A stretch of 64,000 bases of DNA, taken from positions 744,001 through 808,000 of the forward strand of contig NZ_JAUSXT010000001.1 in NCBI RefSeq assembly GCF_030816235.1, read 5' to 3'. Positions 30,230-39,250 of the stretch are shown in pieces (within the stretch, counting starts at the first letter, position 1; each line of letters starts with the position of its first letter). The notes below the pieces were generated by a model. That model was not told where the DNA came from and did no database searches. It worked only from the letters and a program-made list of their open reading frames with translations. The DNA is from Microbacterium sp. W4I4 (lineage in GTDB: Bacteria; Actinomycetota; Actinomycetes; Actinomycetales; Microbacteriaceae). A program made the translations under genes and the position numbers.

Positions 30230-31417
30230 TCACGGCGCGACGTCGGCGGCGGGAACCGTCGAGACGAGCTCGGCGGCGAAGGATCCGTCCTGGGCGACGA
30301 GCTTGGCCTGGTACATGTCCTGCAGCAGGGCGTGATCCTCGGCGCGGACGGTGTTCTTGCCCTTGGGTCCGTCGAACTCGAAGCCCTCGAGAGCCTTGAT
30401 CATGGCATCCACATCGCCCTTGCCCTCCTTGACCGCCTGCACGAGCATGATGGCGGCGTTGAAGCCGTCGGGGCTGAACAGGTCGGGCTCGGTGCCCGCC
30501 TTCTCGAGACCCGTGACCATCGCGGTGTTGACCTCGTTGTCGGGCGCTGCGGCGAAGTAGTGGTTCAGGAAGTTGATCTTCTCGGAGGCGACGCCGTAGG
30601 CGCCGAAGGTCGCGCGGTCGCCGAGGCCGGTGACGACGGGGATCTCATCGAGCACGCCCTGCTGGCTCATCGCCTGCCACATGGCGCCGGACGTTGCTCC
30701 CGCCCACGCGACGAACACGAGGTCGGGCTTCGCGGAGAGCACCTGCTGGGCGAAGGGGGTGAACTCGGTGACATCCTCGGCCACGAGCACGGGCTCGACC
30801 GTTGCCCCCTTAGCTCCCAGGATCGCTTCGACCGCGGCGACGTTGCCCTGCCCGAAGGCGGTGTTCTGGGCGAAGACCGCGATCTTCTTGCCGTCGATGT
30901 CATCGAGGAAGGTTCCCGCGGTGGCGACGTCCTGCGCGGACTGCCGACCCGAGCGGAACGTGTAGTCGTTGATGCCGGTGATCGCGTCCGCCGCGGCCGG
31001 ACCGGAGATGAAGAGCACCTTGTTCTGCGCGGCCTGCTCGGCCACGGCGAGCGCGACGCCCGAGGACGCGCTGCCCATCAGGATGTTGACGCCGTCGCCG
31101 ATGAGTTCCTTGGCCGCGGTGACAGCCGTGTCGGGGTCGCCGGCGTCGTCGCGGTTCTCGATGACGATCTTGGTGCCGTCCACGGCGCCCGTGCCGTCGG
31201 TGGCGTAGTCGAGACCGACGGCGAAGGCGTCCAGGTACTGCTTGCCGTAACCGGCGAGCGGGCCGGTCTCGCTGGTGATGACGCCGACGCGCACCTCTGC
31301 CGGGCCCTTGTCGCCGCCCTCGGCAACGGGTGCGCCCGCCTGCGGCGCGCACGCCGTCATCACGAGGGCTGCGGTGACGAGCACCGAGCCGAGGAGCAAC
31401 TTCTTCGTAACTCGCAT
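30230..31417 (-). CDS. Liv-type ABC transporter substrate-binding lipoprotein
   Basis: 395-residue periplasmic-binding-fold lipoprotein of the LivK/AmiC family. The start ATG 31417 follows AAAGG; the signal ends in MTAC with Cys near 23. Family features are GPLAGYGKQYLDAF and DAGDPDTAVTAAKELI. It captures the ligand for LivFGHM. Co-transcription with a CoA ligase and 3-hydroxybutyrate dehydrogenase hints at an acid ligand in place of an amino acid. It is the first gene of a nine-gene operon with its own promoter at 31475-31503. Confidence 0.92.
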   Translation of the reverse strand: MRVTKKLLLGSVLVTAALVMTACAPQAGAPVAEGGDKGPAEVRVGVITSETGPLAGYGKQYLDAFAVGLDYATDGTGAVDGTKIVIENRDDAGDPDTAVTAAKELIGDGVNILMGSASSGVALAVAEQAAQNKVLFISGPAAADAITGINDYTFRSGRQSAQDVATAGTFLDDIDGKKIAVFAQNTAFGQGNVAAVEAILGAKGATVEPVLVAEDVTEFTPFAQQVLSAKPDLVFVAWAGATSGAMWQAMSQQGVLDEIPVVTGLGDRATFGAYGVASEKINFLNHYFAAAPDNEVNTAMVTGLEKAGTEPDLFSPDGFNAAIMLVQAVKEGKGDVDAMIKALEGFEFDGPKGKNTVRAEDHALLQDMYQAKLVAQDGSFAAELVSTVPAADVAP

Positions 31418-31474
31418 CTGGACGCCTTTCAACGGTGGAAGGTCGGGAACATGAAACCCGATTCAGGTATTTGG

Positions 31475-31503
31475 AATCTATAGCACTCGACGCAGGACGT
31501 CAA
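31475..31503 (-). promoter_or_regulatory. Sigma-A-type promoter of the Liv operon
   Basis: On the minus strand TTGACG and TAGATT are separated by 17 bp, close to consensus. The -10 lies 58 bp before the binding-protein ATG. The MarR gene is divergent and its start is only 43 bp away. Confidence 0.72.
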
Positions 31504-31532
31504 TCGACGCGCGTGACGCATACCGTTTGATA

Positions 31533-31538
31533 TATACT
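31533..31538 (+). promoter_or_regulatory. -10 box TATACT, leaderless start
   Basis: TATACT ends seven bases before ATG 31546 of the MarR gene. It lies within an AT-rich stretch that also holds ATAC/GTAT half sites. Confidence 0.55.
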
Positions 31539-31545
31539 CCTAGGT

Positions 31546-31986
31546 ATGAATCGGTCGGATGTGATCCCGTCATTGGTGCTGTCCGCCCACGCGCTCGCCC
31601 GCATCGCCGCACAGGAGGCGGGGAACGAAGCGCCCTCAGCGCAGTGGCGATCCCTCGGCATCCTCGAGCGACGCGGCAGCCTTCGTCTCGGCGAGCTCGC
31701 CCAGGCCGCCCGCACCACGCAACCGGGGATGACCCGACTGATCGGCAGCCTCAAACAGGCGGGCCTCGTCGACCGGGCGGCGGATCCTGCCGACACCCGG
31801 GCGACGCTCGTCTCCGCCACAGCGGCGGGCCTGCAGGCACTCGCGGACTGGCGCAGCGAGATGCGCGACACCCTCGCTCCCCGCTTCAGCGGGCTCGACG
31901 ATGACGACTGGACCGCACTGCAGCGCGCGGCCGAGATCCTCGCCGTCCACTCACAGGAATCGAACACGACAGGAGATGCCGCATGA
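31546..31986 (+). CDS. MarR family transcriptional regulator
   Basis: 146 residues with the winged helix of MarR: LRLGELAQAARTTQPGMTRLIGSL then the wing AADPADTRATLVSAT. No Shine-Dalgarno is visible; a -10 box seven bases upstream suggests leaderless translation. It overlaps the MFS gene by 4 bp, so it most likely represses that exporter gene and itself. It is divergent from the Liv operon, which it might also affect. Confidence 0.9.
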   Translation: MNRSDVIPSLVLSAHALARIAAQEAGNEAPSAQWRSLGILERRGSLRLGELAQAARTTQPGMTRLIGSLKQAGLVDRAADPADTRATLVSATAAGLQALADWRSEMRDTLAPRFSGLDDDDWTALQRAAEILAVHSQESNTTGDAA

Positions 31987-33209
31987 GCGGAACACCCCAG
32001 GGATCGGTCTGGCGACAGCCGGCGCAGGTATGGGCGGTCGCATTCGCGTGCGTCGTCGCCTTCATGGGGATCGGCCTCGTCGACCCGATCCTCCCGGCCA
32101 TCGCCGACTCCCTGCAGGCGTCCCCGGTCGAGACCGAGCTGCTGTTCACCAGCTACCTTCTGGTGACCGGCCTCGCGATGCTGGTGACCAGCTGGATCTC
32201 CAGCCGGATCGGCGCGAAGGCCACCCTGCTGGTCGGGCTGGCGCTGATCGTCGTCTTCGCCCTGCTGTGCGCGATGAGCGGCAGCGTCGACTGGGTGATC
32301 GGGTTCCGTGCGGGTTGGGGCCTGGGCAACGCGCTGTTCATCTCCACGGCACTCGCCACCATCGTCGGAGCCGCCGCCGGCGGCAGCGGCGCGGCCATCG
32401 TGCTGTACGAGGCCGCTCTGGGTCTCGGCATCGCCATCGGGCCGCTCCTGGGCGGTCTGCTCGGCGAGGTCAGCTGGCGCGGACCGTTCTTCGGCGTCGT
32501 CGCCCTGATGGCCATCGGCTTCATCGCGGTGCTCGCTCTGGTGCGCAACGGCGAGGAGAAGCGTGCGCCGATGCCGTTCTCGGCTCCGTTCCGCGCCCTG
32601 GGTCGACCGGCGCTGGCGATCCTCGCGGTCACCGCGCTGTTCTACAACATCGGGTTCTTCGTGCTGCTGGCCTTCTCGCCGTTCCCTCTGGGATTCGGCG
32701 CGATGGGCATCGGCTTCACGTTCTTCGGCTGGGGCGTCGCCCTCGCCATCACCAGCGTCTGGGTCGCGCCAGCGCTCATGCGACGGATGACCCGCACTGC
32801 GATCATCCTCGTCACGCTGCCGCTGCTCGCGATCGTCCTGGTCGTGGCGGGACTTGTCGTGGCCAGCTCCACCGCACTGGTGATCTGCATCATCGCCGGG
32901 GGTCTGCTGCTGGGTGTGATGAACACCGTGCTGACCGAGGCCGTCATGGAGGCGACGGATCTTCCCCGCTCGGTGGCATCCTCGGCCTACTCCGCAGTCC
33001 GGTTCCTGGGCGGCGCGATGGCCCCGCCGGTGGCCGCCGCCCTGGCGCACGCCTATGGCGACACCGTGCCGTATCTGTTCGCCGCGGCATCCGTGCTGAT
33101 CGCAGCCCTGACAGTGCTGCTCGGCCGCCGCGTTCTCTCGCACATCGATGATGCCGGCGAGGGCGCGGGAGAAGATGCCGAGGCGATTCTGGTTGGCGAC
33201 GCCGCCTGA
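31983..33209 (+). CDS. MFS transporter, DHA1-type efflux pump
   Basis: 408 residues, 12 predicted membrane segments. The antiporter motif C appears as GLGIAIGPLLGGLLGE in segment 5, and FMGIGLVDPILPAIA in segment 1 is typical of small-molecule or siderophore exporters near YmfD. Coupled by ATGA overlap to the MarR gene, which fits a regulated drug or metabolite efflux pair. A short acidic tail ends the protein. Confidence 0.86.
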   Translation: MSGTPQGSVWRQPAQVWAVAFACVVAFMGIGLVDPILPAIADSLQASPVETELLFTSYLLVTGLAMLVTSWISSRIGAKATLLVGLALIVVFALLCAMSGSVDWVIGFRAGWGLGNALFISTALATIVGAAAGGSGAAIVLYEAALGLGIAIGPLLGGLLGEVSWRGPFFGVVALMAIGFIAVLALVRNGEEKRAPMPFSAPFRALGRPALAILAVTALFYNIGFFVLLAFSPFPLGFGAMGIGFTFFGWGVALAITSVWVAPALMRRMTRTAIILVTLPLLAIVLVVAGLVVASSTALVICIIAGGLLLGVMNTVLTEAVMEATDLPRSVASSAYSAVRFLGGAMAPPVAAALAHAYGDTVPYLFAAASVLIAALTVLLGRRVLSHIDDAGEGAGEDAEAILVGDAA

Positions 33210-33220
33210 GCCACCGGCGA

Positions 33221-34144
33221 TCAGTGCTGTTCTGCGGGGACCCCCAGTCCCCGCAGAATCTGCGCCACCTCGTCGAGGAGCTGCTCGGTGTGCGACCCGG
33301 CCCTGTCGCCGACCACCAGAGCGAACAGCTCGCGAGCGAGATGGATCGTCGGGACGGACGGAACGACGATGCCGTCCGGGATGGTCTGCAGAGTCAGAAG
33401 GGGAACGAAGGACCCTGCCGTTCCCGACGCGACCATCCGCAGCGTCGTGTGCACGTCGTCCGAGTTCGCCACGATGTGCGGGCGGAAGTGGGATGCCGCG
33501 AAGAGCCGCTTGATCGCGGCAGCGTCGCTCGTGCCCGGAATGTGGGTGATCCACGGCATCCCGCTCAGCTGAGTCGGCGCGATGACCTCGCCCGGGGCGA
33601 ATCCCCAGGCAGCCGGGAGGACGAAGCGATACTCATCCCTGCCGAGGAACCTGGACTGCACGGAAGACGGCCAGGCGAGCCCCGTCTGGCCGACCTGATA
33701 GACGAGCGCGACGTCCAGCTCGCTGCCGCCCTGAAGTCGCTGCACGAGGCGTGACGGCTCGCCGATGAACGTCTGGAGGGTGACGTCCAGCCTCTGCCAG
33801 GAAGGACTCGCCGCGAGCGCGGGCATGAGCTCCGTCGCAAGACTCGCGAACGCACCGAGGCTGAGCTCGTGCCGGGACACCGAGTGGGCGCGAGCGACGG
33901 CCGTGACCAGGGCACTGATCGCGTTCAGGACCTTCGGCGAGTGGTGCGCCATCACCGCCGCCGCTTCCGTGGGACGCGCATTGTGCGCCGACCGATCGAA
34001 GAGCTGCACTCCGGCATCCTTCTCCAGCGCTGACATCTGCTGCGAGACGGCGGATGCGGTGTACCCGAGACGATTCGCCGCGGCCGCGAAGGAGCCCAGG
34101 CGGATCACCTCGAGAAGTGTCTGCAGGTGGGTCGGATTCAGCAT
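33221..34144 (-). CDS. LysR family transcriptional regulator
   Basis: 307 residues. Helix-turn-helix at about 15-55 (GSFAAAANRLGYTASAVSQQ), then the LysR effector domain. ATG 34144 was chosen because AAGGA lies six bases ahead; ATG 34150 would leave no space. It is divergent from the amidohydrolase/amino-acid transporter operon, the usual arrangement for a LysR activator and its target. It converges with the MFS gene with only an 11-bp gap. Confidence 0.9.
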   Translation of the reverse strand: MLNPTHLQTLLEVIRLGSFAAAANRLGYTASAVSQQMSALEKDAGVQLFDRSAHNARPTEAAAVMAHHSPKVLNAISALVTAVARAHSVSRHELSLGAFASLATELMPALAASPSWQRLDVTLQTFIGEPSRLVQRLQGGSELDVALVYQVGQTGLAWPSSVQSRFLGRDEYRFVLPAAWGFAPGEVIAPTQLSGMPWITHIPGTSDAAAIKRLFAASHFRPHIVANSDDVHTTLRMVASGTAGSFVPLLTLQTIPDGIVVPSVPTIHLARELFALVVGDRAGSHTEQLLDEVAQILRGLGVPAEQH

Positions 34145-34168
34145 CAGCATTCCTTATGCTCAGCGCGA

Positions 34169-34184
34169 GGATCCCTGGGGATCC
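34169..34184. promoter_or_regulatory. Palindrome GGATCCC-TG-GGGATCC, candidate LysR site
   Basis: Perfect 7-bp arms in the LysR/amidohydrolase gap, 24 bp from the LysR start. A possible -10 TAAATT for the amidohydrolase lies at 34208-34213. It could be the LysR recognition site. Confidence 0.5.
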
Positions 34185-34271
34185 GCTTACGCATGGGCGG
34201 GGCCATCTAAATTACCCTGGCAGGAACCCGGTCGAGTTCCCGACGACCATCCCGCGAGGAAGCAGAGATAC

Positions 34272-35855
34272 ATGGCCGCGACCCTCTACCGCAATGGGCG
34301 GATCCATCTGATGGACGGTTCGGGGCGGATGGCGGACTCGCTGCTCGTCGAGGACGGCACCATCACCGCCGTCGGCGCCTTCGCCGAACTGCGTGATCGG
34401 ATCGGACGCCCGGTCGCCGAAGCGGATCTCGAGCGACGCGCCGTTCTTCCCGGGCTCGCCGATGCTCACATCCATACCTCGATGCACGCGCGCACCATGG
34501 CGACGCTCGATCTGCGAGGTGTCAGAAGCCTCGGCGAGTGCCTCGAACTCATCCGTGTGCATGCAGCGAAGTCCCAGCCCGGCGAGTGGGTGTTCGGGAA
34601 CCGCTGGGACTCGAACATCTGGGATGTCCCCGTTCAGCCGAATCGGCACGACCTCGATGCGATCTGCCCGGACAAGCCGGTCGCGCTGCCGAGCATCGAC
34701 GGCCACAGCTTCTGGCTCAACTCGCGTGCCCTCGAGGCCCTCGGGTACGACCGCCGCACGCCCGACCCCGCCGGTGGGGAGATCGTCCGCGATGCGCACG
34801 GAGATCCGACCGGGATTCTGCGGGAGGTCGCAGGCCACCCCGTCGAAGCACTGATGGCCTCTCCGCTGTCCGGCGATCTGGCCGTGCAGCTGCGCGCGAC
34901 CCAGGAGCACCTCCTGTCGGTGGGTCTGACCAGCATCCACGACCTCGACGGCGAGGACTGCCGGGGTGCGTATCGGGAGATGCGCGAGGCGGGCGATCTC
35001 AAGATCCGCGTCCACAAGTCCATCCCGATGGCGTTCCTGGACGAGGCCATCGCCGAAGGCCGGATCACCGGCGACGGCGACGACTGGATCTCCACGGGAC
35101 CCGTCAAGCTGTTCTCCGACGGAGCTCTCGGATCCCACACCGCGCACATGGGGGAAGACTTTCCCGGCATGCCGGGCAACCACGGTATCGAGGTCATCGA
35201 ATACGCCGAACTGGTCGCCCTGATCAGGAAGGCGGCGAGTGCAGGAATCGCGGTGGCGACGCATGCCATCGGCGATGAGGCGAACCACCTGGTGCTCGAC
35301 GCATACGCCGAGACGAAGTCGGTCTCGGATGCGCGGCGCCTTCGCCATCGCGTCGAGCACGCTCAGCACATGCGCCGGGAAGACGTCGCTCGTTTCGCCG
35401 AACTCGGCGTGATCGCGTCGATGCAGCCGACGCACTGCACCTCGGACATCGCCCTGTCGAACGCCCTGCTCAGCGGCCGCGAACTCGCGAACTACCCGTG
35501 GCGTTCGCTCCTCGATGCCGGCGCCGCCTTGGCCTTCGGCTCAGACGCACCGGTCGAGGACCCCGATCCGCTGCACGGAATCCATGCCGCAGTCACCCGC
35601 CAGGATCGGTTCGGTGAGCCGGAAGACGGATGGGAGCCGCAGGAGCGGTTGAGCATCGTCGAGGCGTGGGACGGATTCTCGAAGGGCCCGGCGTTCGCCG
35701 CAGGGATGGAGGCGAAGCTCGGCCGGCTCACCGCAGGTCGTCTCGCCGACTTCATCGTGCTGAGCGAGGACCCGTTCGAGGTCGCACCCCACGAACTTCG
35801 CGATCTGTCCGTGATGACGACGGTCGTCGGCGGCGAGATCCGATTCCAGCGCTAG
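34272..35855 (+). CDS. Amidohydrolase, YtcJ-like (Amidohydro_3)
   Basis: 527-residue metal-dependent hydrolase. Metal ligands are visible in DAHIHTS, ATHAIGDEA, HRVEHAQH and FGSDAPVEDPDP; YRNGRIHLMDGSG opens the protein and RLADFIVLSEDPF closes the beta-sandwich part. No signal peptide, so it is cytoplasmic. The family cleaves N-acyl or N-formyl amides and cyclic ureides. The start ATG 34272 lies about ten bases after GAGGAA. It leads an operon with an amino-acid ABC transporter, so it may hydrolyse the imported compound. Confidence 0.88.
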   Translation: MAATLYRNGRIHLMDGSGRMADSLLVEDGTITAVGAFAELRDRIGRPVAEADLERRAVLPGLADAHIHTSMHARTMATLDLRGVRSLGECLELIRVHAAKSQPGEWVFGNRWDSNIWDVPVQPNRHDLDAICPDKPVALPSIDGHSFWLNSRALEALGYDRRTPDPAGGEIVRDAHGDPTGILREVAGHPVEALMASPLSGDLAVQLRATQEHLLSVGLTSIHDLDGEDCRGAYREMREAGDLKIRVHKSIPMAFLDEAIAEGRITGDGDDWISTGPVKLFSDGALGSHTAHMGEDFPGMPGNHGIEVIEYAELVALIRKAASAGIAVATHAIGDEANHLVLDAYAETKSVSDARRLRHRVEHAQHMRREDVARFAELGVIASMQPTHCTSDIALSNALLSGRELANYPWRSLLDAGAALAFGSDAPVEDPDPLHGIHAAVTRQDRFGEPEDGWEPQERLSIVEAWDGFSKGPAFAAGMEAKLGRLTAGRLADFIVLSEDPFEVAPHELRDLSVMTTVVGGEIRFQR

Positions 35856-35919
35856 CACGTGGAGTCGACTCGACGCTCTGATCGAATCGGCTCGCCCCCC
35901 CACCCCAGATGCACCCTCG

Positions 35920-35942
35920 CATCGGATCCTCCGATGTCGGAG
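35920..35942 (+). promoter_or_regulatory. Two mutually exclusive hairpins before the binding-protein gene
   Basis: CATCGGA-tcc-TCCGATG (35920-35936) and CTCCGA-tg-TCGGAG (35929-35942) share bases and cannot form together. The second ends just before the CAGGAG ribosome site. Could tune expression of the transporter relative to the amidohydrolase; function is a guess. Confidence 0.4.
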
Positions 35943-35956
35943 AACAGGAGAAGCCC

Positions 35957-36925
35957 ATGACCATCTTCACCCGAGACAACCGCCGCCGTGGAGGGATCGC
36001 CCTTCTCCTCGGAGCTGTGCTGCTGGGTACGACCGCCTGCGGCGGGCAGAGCCTGAACGCCGCTGACGACGCGCCCGACAAGGCGCCGTCGAGCCTGCAG
36101 CAGGCGCCCGCGGAGGATCTCGCCGCAGAGATCGTGAACGCGATCGAACCGAACGCCGAGCTCGCCGGACTCGTCCCCGACGAAATCAAGGCCAAGGGCC
36201 TGCGGATGACGACGTCGCAGGGATACCCGCCCATGGAGATGTTCGCGACCGATGGCAAGACCCTGATCGGCGTCGACCCCGCACTGGGCCTTGCCATCGC
36301 GCGCACGCTGGGCGTCGGCTTCGAGCTGAACGACGAGGACTTCAACGCGCAGATCCCCGGCGTCACCACGGGTCGCTACGACATGATCATGTCCTCGATG
36401 ACCGACAACGCCGAACGGCGCGAGGTCGTGACCTTCGTCGACTACGTCAGCGCGGGCAACGGCTTCCTTGTGAAGGGCGGGAACCCGAGCGGTGTGCTGC
36501 TGCCGACCGATCTCTGCGGAAAGGTCGTCTCGGTGGTCGACAACGGCTCTGCGCTGATCCTTGCCGAGCAGTACGCCGCGGACTGCGCGGCGGCGGGTTC
36601 GAAGGCGCTGGAGATCACGCGCTTCCCTGATGAGATGGATGCGATCCTCCAGATCCAGAACGGTCGCTCGGATGCGGTCATCACCGACTACCCCGTCGCG
36701 GTGACACGCGCCAACGACCCGGAGATGGATTTCGACGCCGTCGCGATCGAGGGCAATGAGAGCCCGTGGGGAATCGCGATGAACCCGGACAAGACGAAGC
36801 TGATCGAGGCCGTGCAGGCCGCTCTGCAGAGCCTGATCGATTCCGGTGACTACGCCAAGATCCTCGAGGCGTGGGGCGTGGGCCAGATGGCAGTCGCCTC
36901 CGCCGTGATCAACGCGGGCGAGTAG
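35957..36925 (+). CDS. Polar amino-acid ABC transporter substrate-binding lipoprotein
   Basis: 322-residue SBP_bac_3-type protein. The start ATG 35957 follows AGGAG; the signal ends in LLGTTAC with Cys near 28. About 45 residues of linker precede the binding fold, which has SQGYPPMEMF, GVDPALGLAIARTLG and GRYDMIMSSMTDNAERR. The usual ligands are amino acids or small amides. The operon with an amidohydrolase suggests a derivatised amino acid. Confidence 0.92.
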   Translation: MTIFTRDNRRRGGIALLLGAVLLGTTACGGQSLNAADDAPDKAPSSLQQAPAEDLAAEIVNAIEPNAELAGLVPDEIKAKGLRMTTSQGYPPMEMFATDGKTLIGVDPALGLAIARTLGVGFELNDEDFNAQIPGVTTGRYDMIMSSMTDNAERREVVTFVDYVSAGNGFLVKGGNPSGVLLPTDLCGKVVSVVDNGSALILAEQYAADCAAAGSKALEITRFPDEMDAILQIQNGRSDAVITDYPVAVTRANDPEMDFDAVAIEGNESPWGIAMNPDKTKLIEAVQAALQSLIDSGDYAKILEAWGVGQMAVASAVINAGE

Positions 36926-36934
36926 GCGATCCGG

Positions 36935-37897
36935 ATGGCCGCCATTCTCACACGCACGCAGAAGTTCATCATCGCGAACGGTCGAGAGATTCCGGTCATC
37001 CGTCGGGTCCACTGGGTCAGATGGTTGGGGGGCGCGGTCGCAGCGGTCTGCTTCGCGCTCTTCATCGTCAGTCTGGCAACCAATGAGAACATCCGCTGGA
37101 ACCGGGTTCTGGACTACCTGTTCGACGGGAAGATCCTCGACGGACTTGTCGTCACCATCTGGGTCAGCATCCTGGCGACCGTTCTCGGCCTGGTGCTCGG
37201 GGTTGTGCTGGCAGTCATGAAACTGTCGCACAACCCTGTGTTCAACTGGCTGTCGACGATCTACATCTGGTTCTTCCGGAGCACACCCGTGCTCGTGCAG
37301 CTGATCTTCTGGTACAACCTGGCCTTCCTGTTCCCGCGCATCATCCTGCAGATCCCCTTCACCGGCATCGGTGTCTTCTGGGACACGAACGAGGTGATGA
37401 CCGGGTTCAACGCCGCACTGCTCGGACTCGGCCTCAATCTCGCCGCATACTTCGCCGAGACGGTGCGCGCCGGCATCCAGGCGGTCGATCGCGGCCAGAC
37501 AGAGGCCGCCGCGGCGACGGGGATGACCTCGTTCCAGCAGACCCGCATCATCGTGCTGCCCCAGGCGCTGCGGATCATCATCCCGCCGACCGCGAACGAG
37601 TTCATCTCGATGCTCAAGACGACCTCGCTCATCTACGTCGTGGCAGGCAACGACCTGATGACCAACGCGAGCCAGATCTACAAGCAGAACAACCTCATCA
37701 TGGAGCTGCTGATCGTCGCGAGCATCTGGTACATGGTGCTCACGGCCGTCGCTACGTTCCTGCAGACGAAGCTGGAACAGCGATTCGGCGTCGACGCGGT
37801 GCGGGTCGTGCGCGGTGCGTCGTGGACGCAGAGGGCGATGGGAGCGATGCGTGCGAACAGCGTCATCTCCCCCGAGAGGAAGGCGGCACAGCGATGA
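36935..37897 (+). CDS. Polar amino-acid ABC transporter permease
   Basis: 320-residue HisM/GlnP-type permease. A cytoplasmic start of about 27 residues, a first membrane segment near 28-48, then the core of the family with [17 protein letters not shown] and the EAA loop [15 protein letters not shown] near 188-202. It starts 9 bp after the binding-protein stop and overlaps the ATPase by 4 bp. A single permease gene implies a homodimer. Confidence 0.93.
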   Translation: MAAILTRTQKFIIANGREIPVIRRVHWVRWLGGAVAAVCFALFIVSLATNENIRWNRVLDYLFDGKILDGLVVTIWVSILATVLGLVLGVVLAVMKLSHNPVFNWLSTIYIWFFRSTPVLVQLIFWYNLAFLFPRIILQIPFTGIGVFWDTNEVMTGFNAALLGLGLNLAAYFAETVRAGIQAVDRGQTEAAAATGMTSFQQTRIIVLPQALRIIIPPTANEFISMLKTTSLIYVVAGNDLMTNASQIYKQNNLIMELLIVASIWYMVLTAVATFLQTKLEQRFGVDAVRVVRGASWTQRAMGAMRANSVISPERKAAQR

Positions 37898-38658
37898 GCA
37901 CCGCATTGGTCAAGGCGCAGGGCGTGACGAAGAGCTTCGGCGCCCACCGGATCCTGCACGGTGTGGACTTCGACGTGCAGCCCGGGGAGGTCAGTTGCAT
38001 CATCGGGCCCTCCGGCTCGGGCAAGTCGACCTTTCTGCGCTGCATCAACGCCCTCGAGACGATCGACGGCGGCAGCCTCGAAGTCGACGGTCAGCAGGTC
38101 GGGTACGACCTGCGCGACGGCAGGTTCCACCAGTGGCGGGACAAGGACTTCGCGCGCTTCCGCTCGGGAATCGGCATGGCCTTCCAGCGCTTCAATCTGT
38201 ACGGGCACCTGAATGCTCTCGACAATGTGACCTGCGGGCTCATCCACGTCGCGAAGACGGACAAGGCCGTCGCCCGCGCCCGGGCCCTCGAGCAGCTGGA
38301 TCGTGTCGGTCTCGCGGATCACGCGCACAAGCGACCCGACCAGCTCTCGGGTGGTCAGCAGCAGCGCGTCGCGATCGCGCGTGCGCTGGCGATGGATCCG
38401 AAGCTGCTGCTCTTCGACGAGCCGACGTCCGCGCTGGATCCCGAACTGGTCGGCGAGGTGCTCGAGTCCATGAAGGTGCTGGCCGCGGACGGCATGACCA
38501 TGGTGGTGGTGACCCACGAGATCGGCTTCGCCCGTGAGGTCGGCGACACGCTCAGCTTCTTCGACGGCGGCGTCATCGTGGAGCAGGGATCCCCCGAACA
38601 GGTTCTCAGCGCTCCGTCCTCGGACCGGACGAAGGCCTTCCTGACCAGGGTTCGCTAG
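37894..38658 (+). CDS. Polar amino-acid ABC transporter ATP-binding protein
   Basis: 254-residue GlnQ-type ATPase: Walker [11 protein letters not shown]-loop [10 protein letters not shown], signature LSGGQQQR, Walker [15 protein letters not shown], and H-loop VVTHEIGFA. It starts inside the permease stop and ends the operon. FQRFNL replaces the common FQQFNL. Confidence 0.94.
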   Translation: MSTALVKAQGVTKSFGAHRILHGVDFDVQPGEVSCIIGPSGSGKSTFLRCINALETIDGGSLEVDGQQVGYDLRDGRFHQWRDKDFARFRSGIGMAFQRFNLYGHLNALDNVTCGLIHVAKTDKAVARARALEQLDRVGLADHAHKRPDQLSGGQQQRVAIARALAMDPKLLLFDEPTSALDPELVGEVLESMKVLAADGMTMVVVTHEIGFAREVGDTLSFFDGGVIVEQGSPEQVLSAPSSDRTKAFLTRVR

Positions 38659-38691
38659 CGCGGAGAGGGAGTCCAAGCGATGGCGTGCTGA

Positions 38692-39177
38692 TCACTCGAC
38701 CATCAGGTCGTCGATCTCCAGGTCCTCGTCGAGCAGGCAGTAGATGATCAGGTCCGGATACTGCTCAGGGGCGATGTAGAGCAGTGTGATCCCTCCGTCG
38801 CCGAACACGATCACGCCGTCCAGGGCGATGTCCGCCTTGAGTGTCCGCAGCTCGTCTTCCAGGTCGACGTCCTCGTCGCCCTCGTAGGCCGCATCGGTGA
38901 GCTCCTCGGCGACCTCCTGCTCGCGCTGATCGAGCGTCTCCTGAGTCAGTCGTGCGAGCGCGTGACGAACGGTGGCCTCCATCGCGTCCAGGTCGGGCAG
39001 GTCCTCACGGACGACGTCATCGATGTCCTCGTCATCATCATCGTCCTCGCCGTCATCGTCCCGTTCGAACTCCTCGTCGAACTCGTACTCCACAGTGACG
39101 CGGCGCCCGCCGGGCAACTCGACAGCAGCCGTGAGAGCTCCGTCCTCGTCCTGGTCGATGTCGTCAAGCTCGATCAT
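38692..39177 (-). CDS. Highly acidic hypothetical protein
   Basis: 161 residues, extremely rich in Asp and Glu, with DDDGEDDDDDEDIDD at about 39-53. The C-terminal half is better ordered, with FGDGGITLLYIAPEQYPDL. No domain was recognised and there is no signal or membrane segment. AGGAGG stands five bases before ATG 39177, so it is a real gene. Found alone between two plus-strand units. Confidence 0.75.
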   Translation of the reverse strand: MIELDDIDQDEDGALTAAVELPGGRRVTVEYEFDEEFERDDDGEDDDDDEDIDDVVREDLPDLDAMEATVRHALARLTQETLDQREQEVAEELTDAAYEGDEDVDLEDELRTLKADIALDGVIVFGDGGITLLYIAPEQYPDLIIYCLLDEDLEIDDLMVE

Positions 39178-39237
39178 GAGAACCTCCTGATCGCCATGAT
39201 GTCACCGCGTCGCGACGGGCGGAAGAGCCAGTGCGCC

Positions 39238-39243
39238 TAATCT
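39238..39243 (+). promoter_or_regulatory. -10 box TAATCT, leaderless start
   Basis: Ends seven bases before ATG 39251. Confidence 0.55.
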
Positions 39244-39250
39244 CATCGAC

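Noticed and set aside
31500..33554. 684-codon minus-strand frame opposite the MarR and MFS genes
   Set aside because: Low-complexity composition (DDR, EQR, GHQ runs) and no start signal; the plus-strand genes have clear families.
35852..37906. 684-codon minus-strand frame opposite the amino-acid binding protein and permease
   Set aside because: Antisense shadow of two conserved transporter genes.
39001..39070. Short tandem repeat of GTCATC/GTCCTC triplets
   Set aside because: It is the Asp/Glu codon run of the acidic protein, not an independent repeat.
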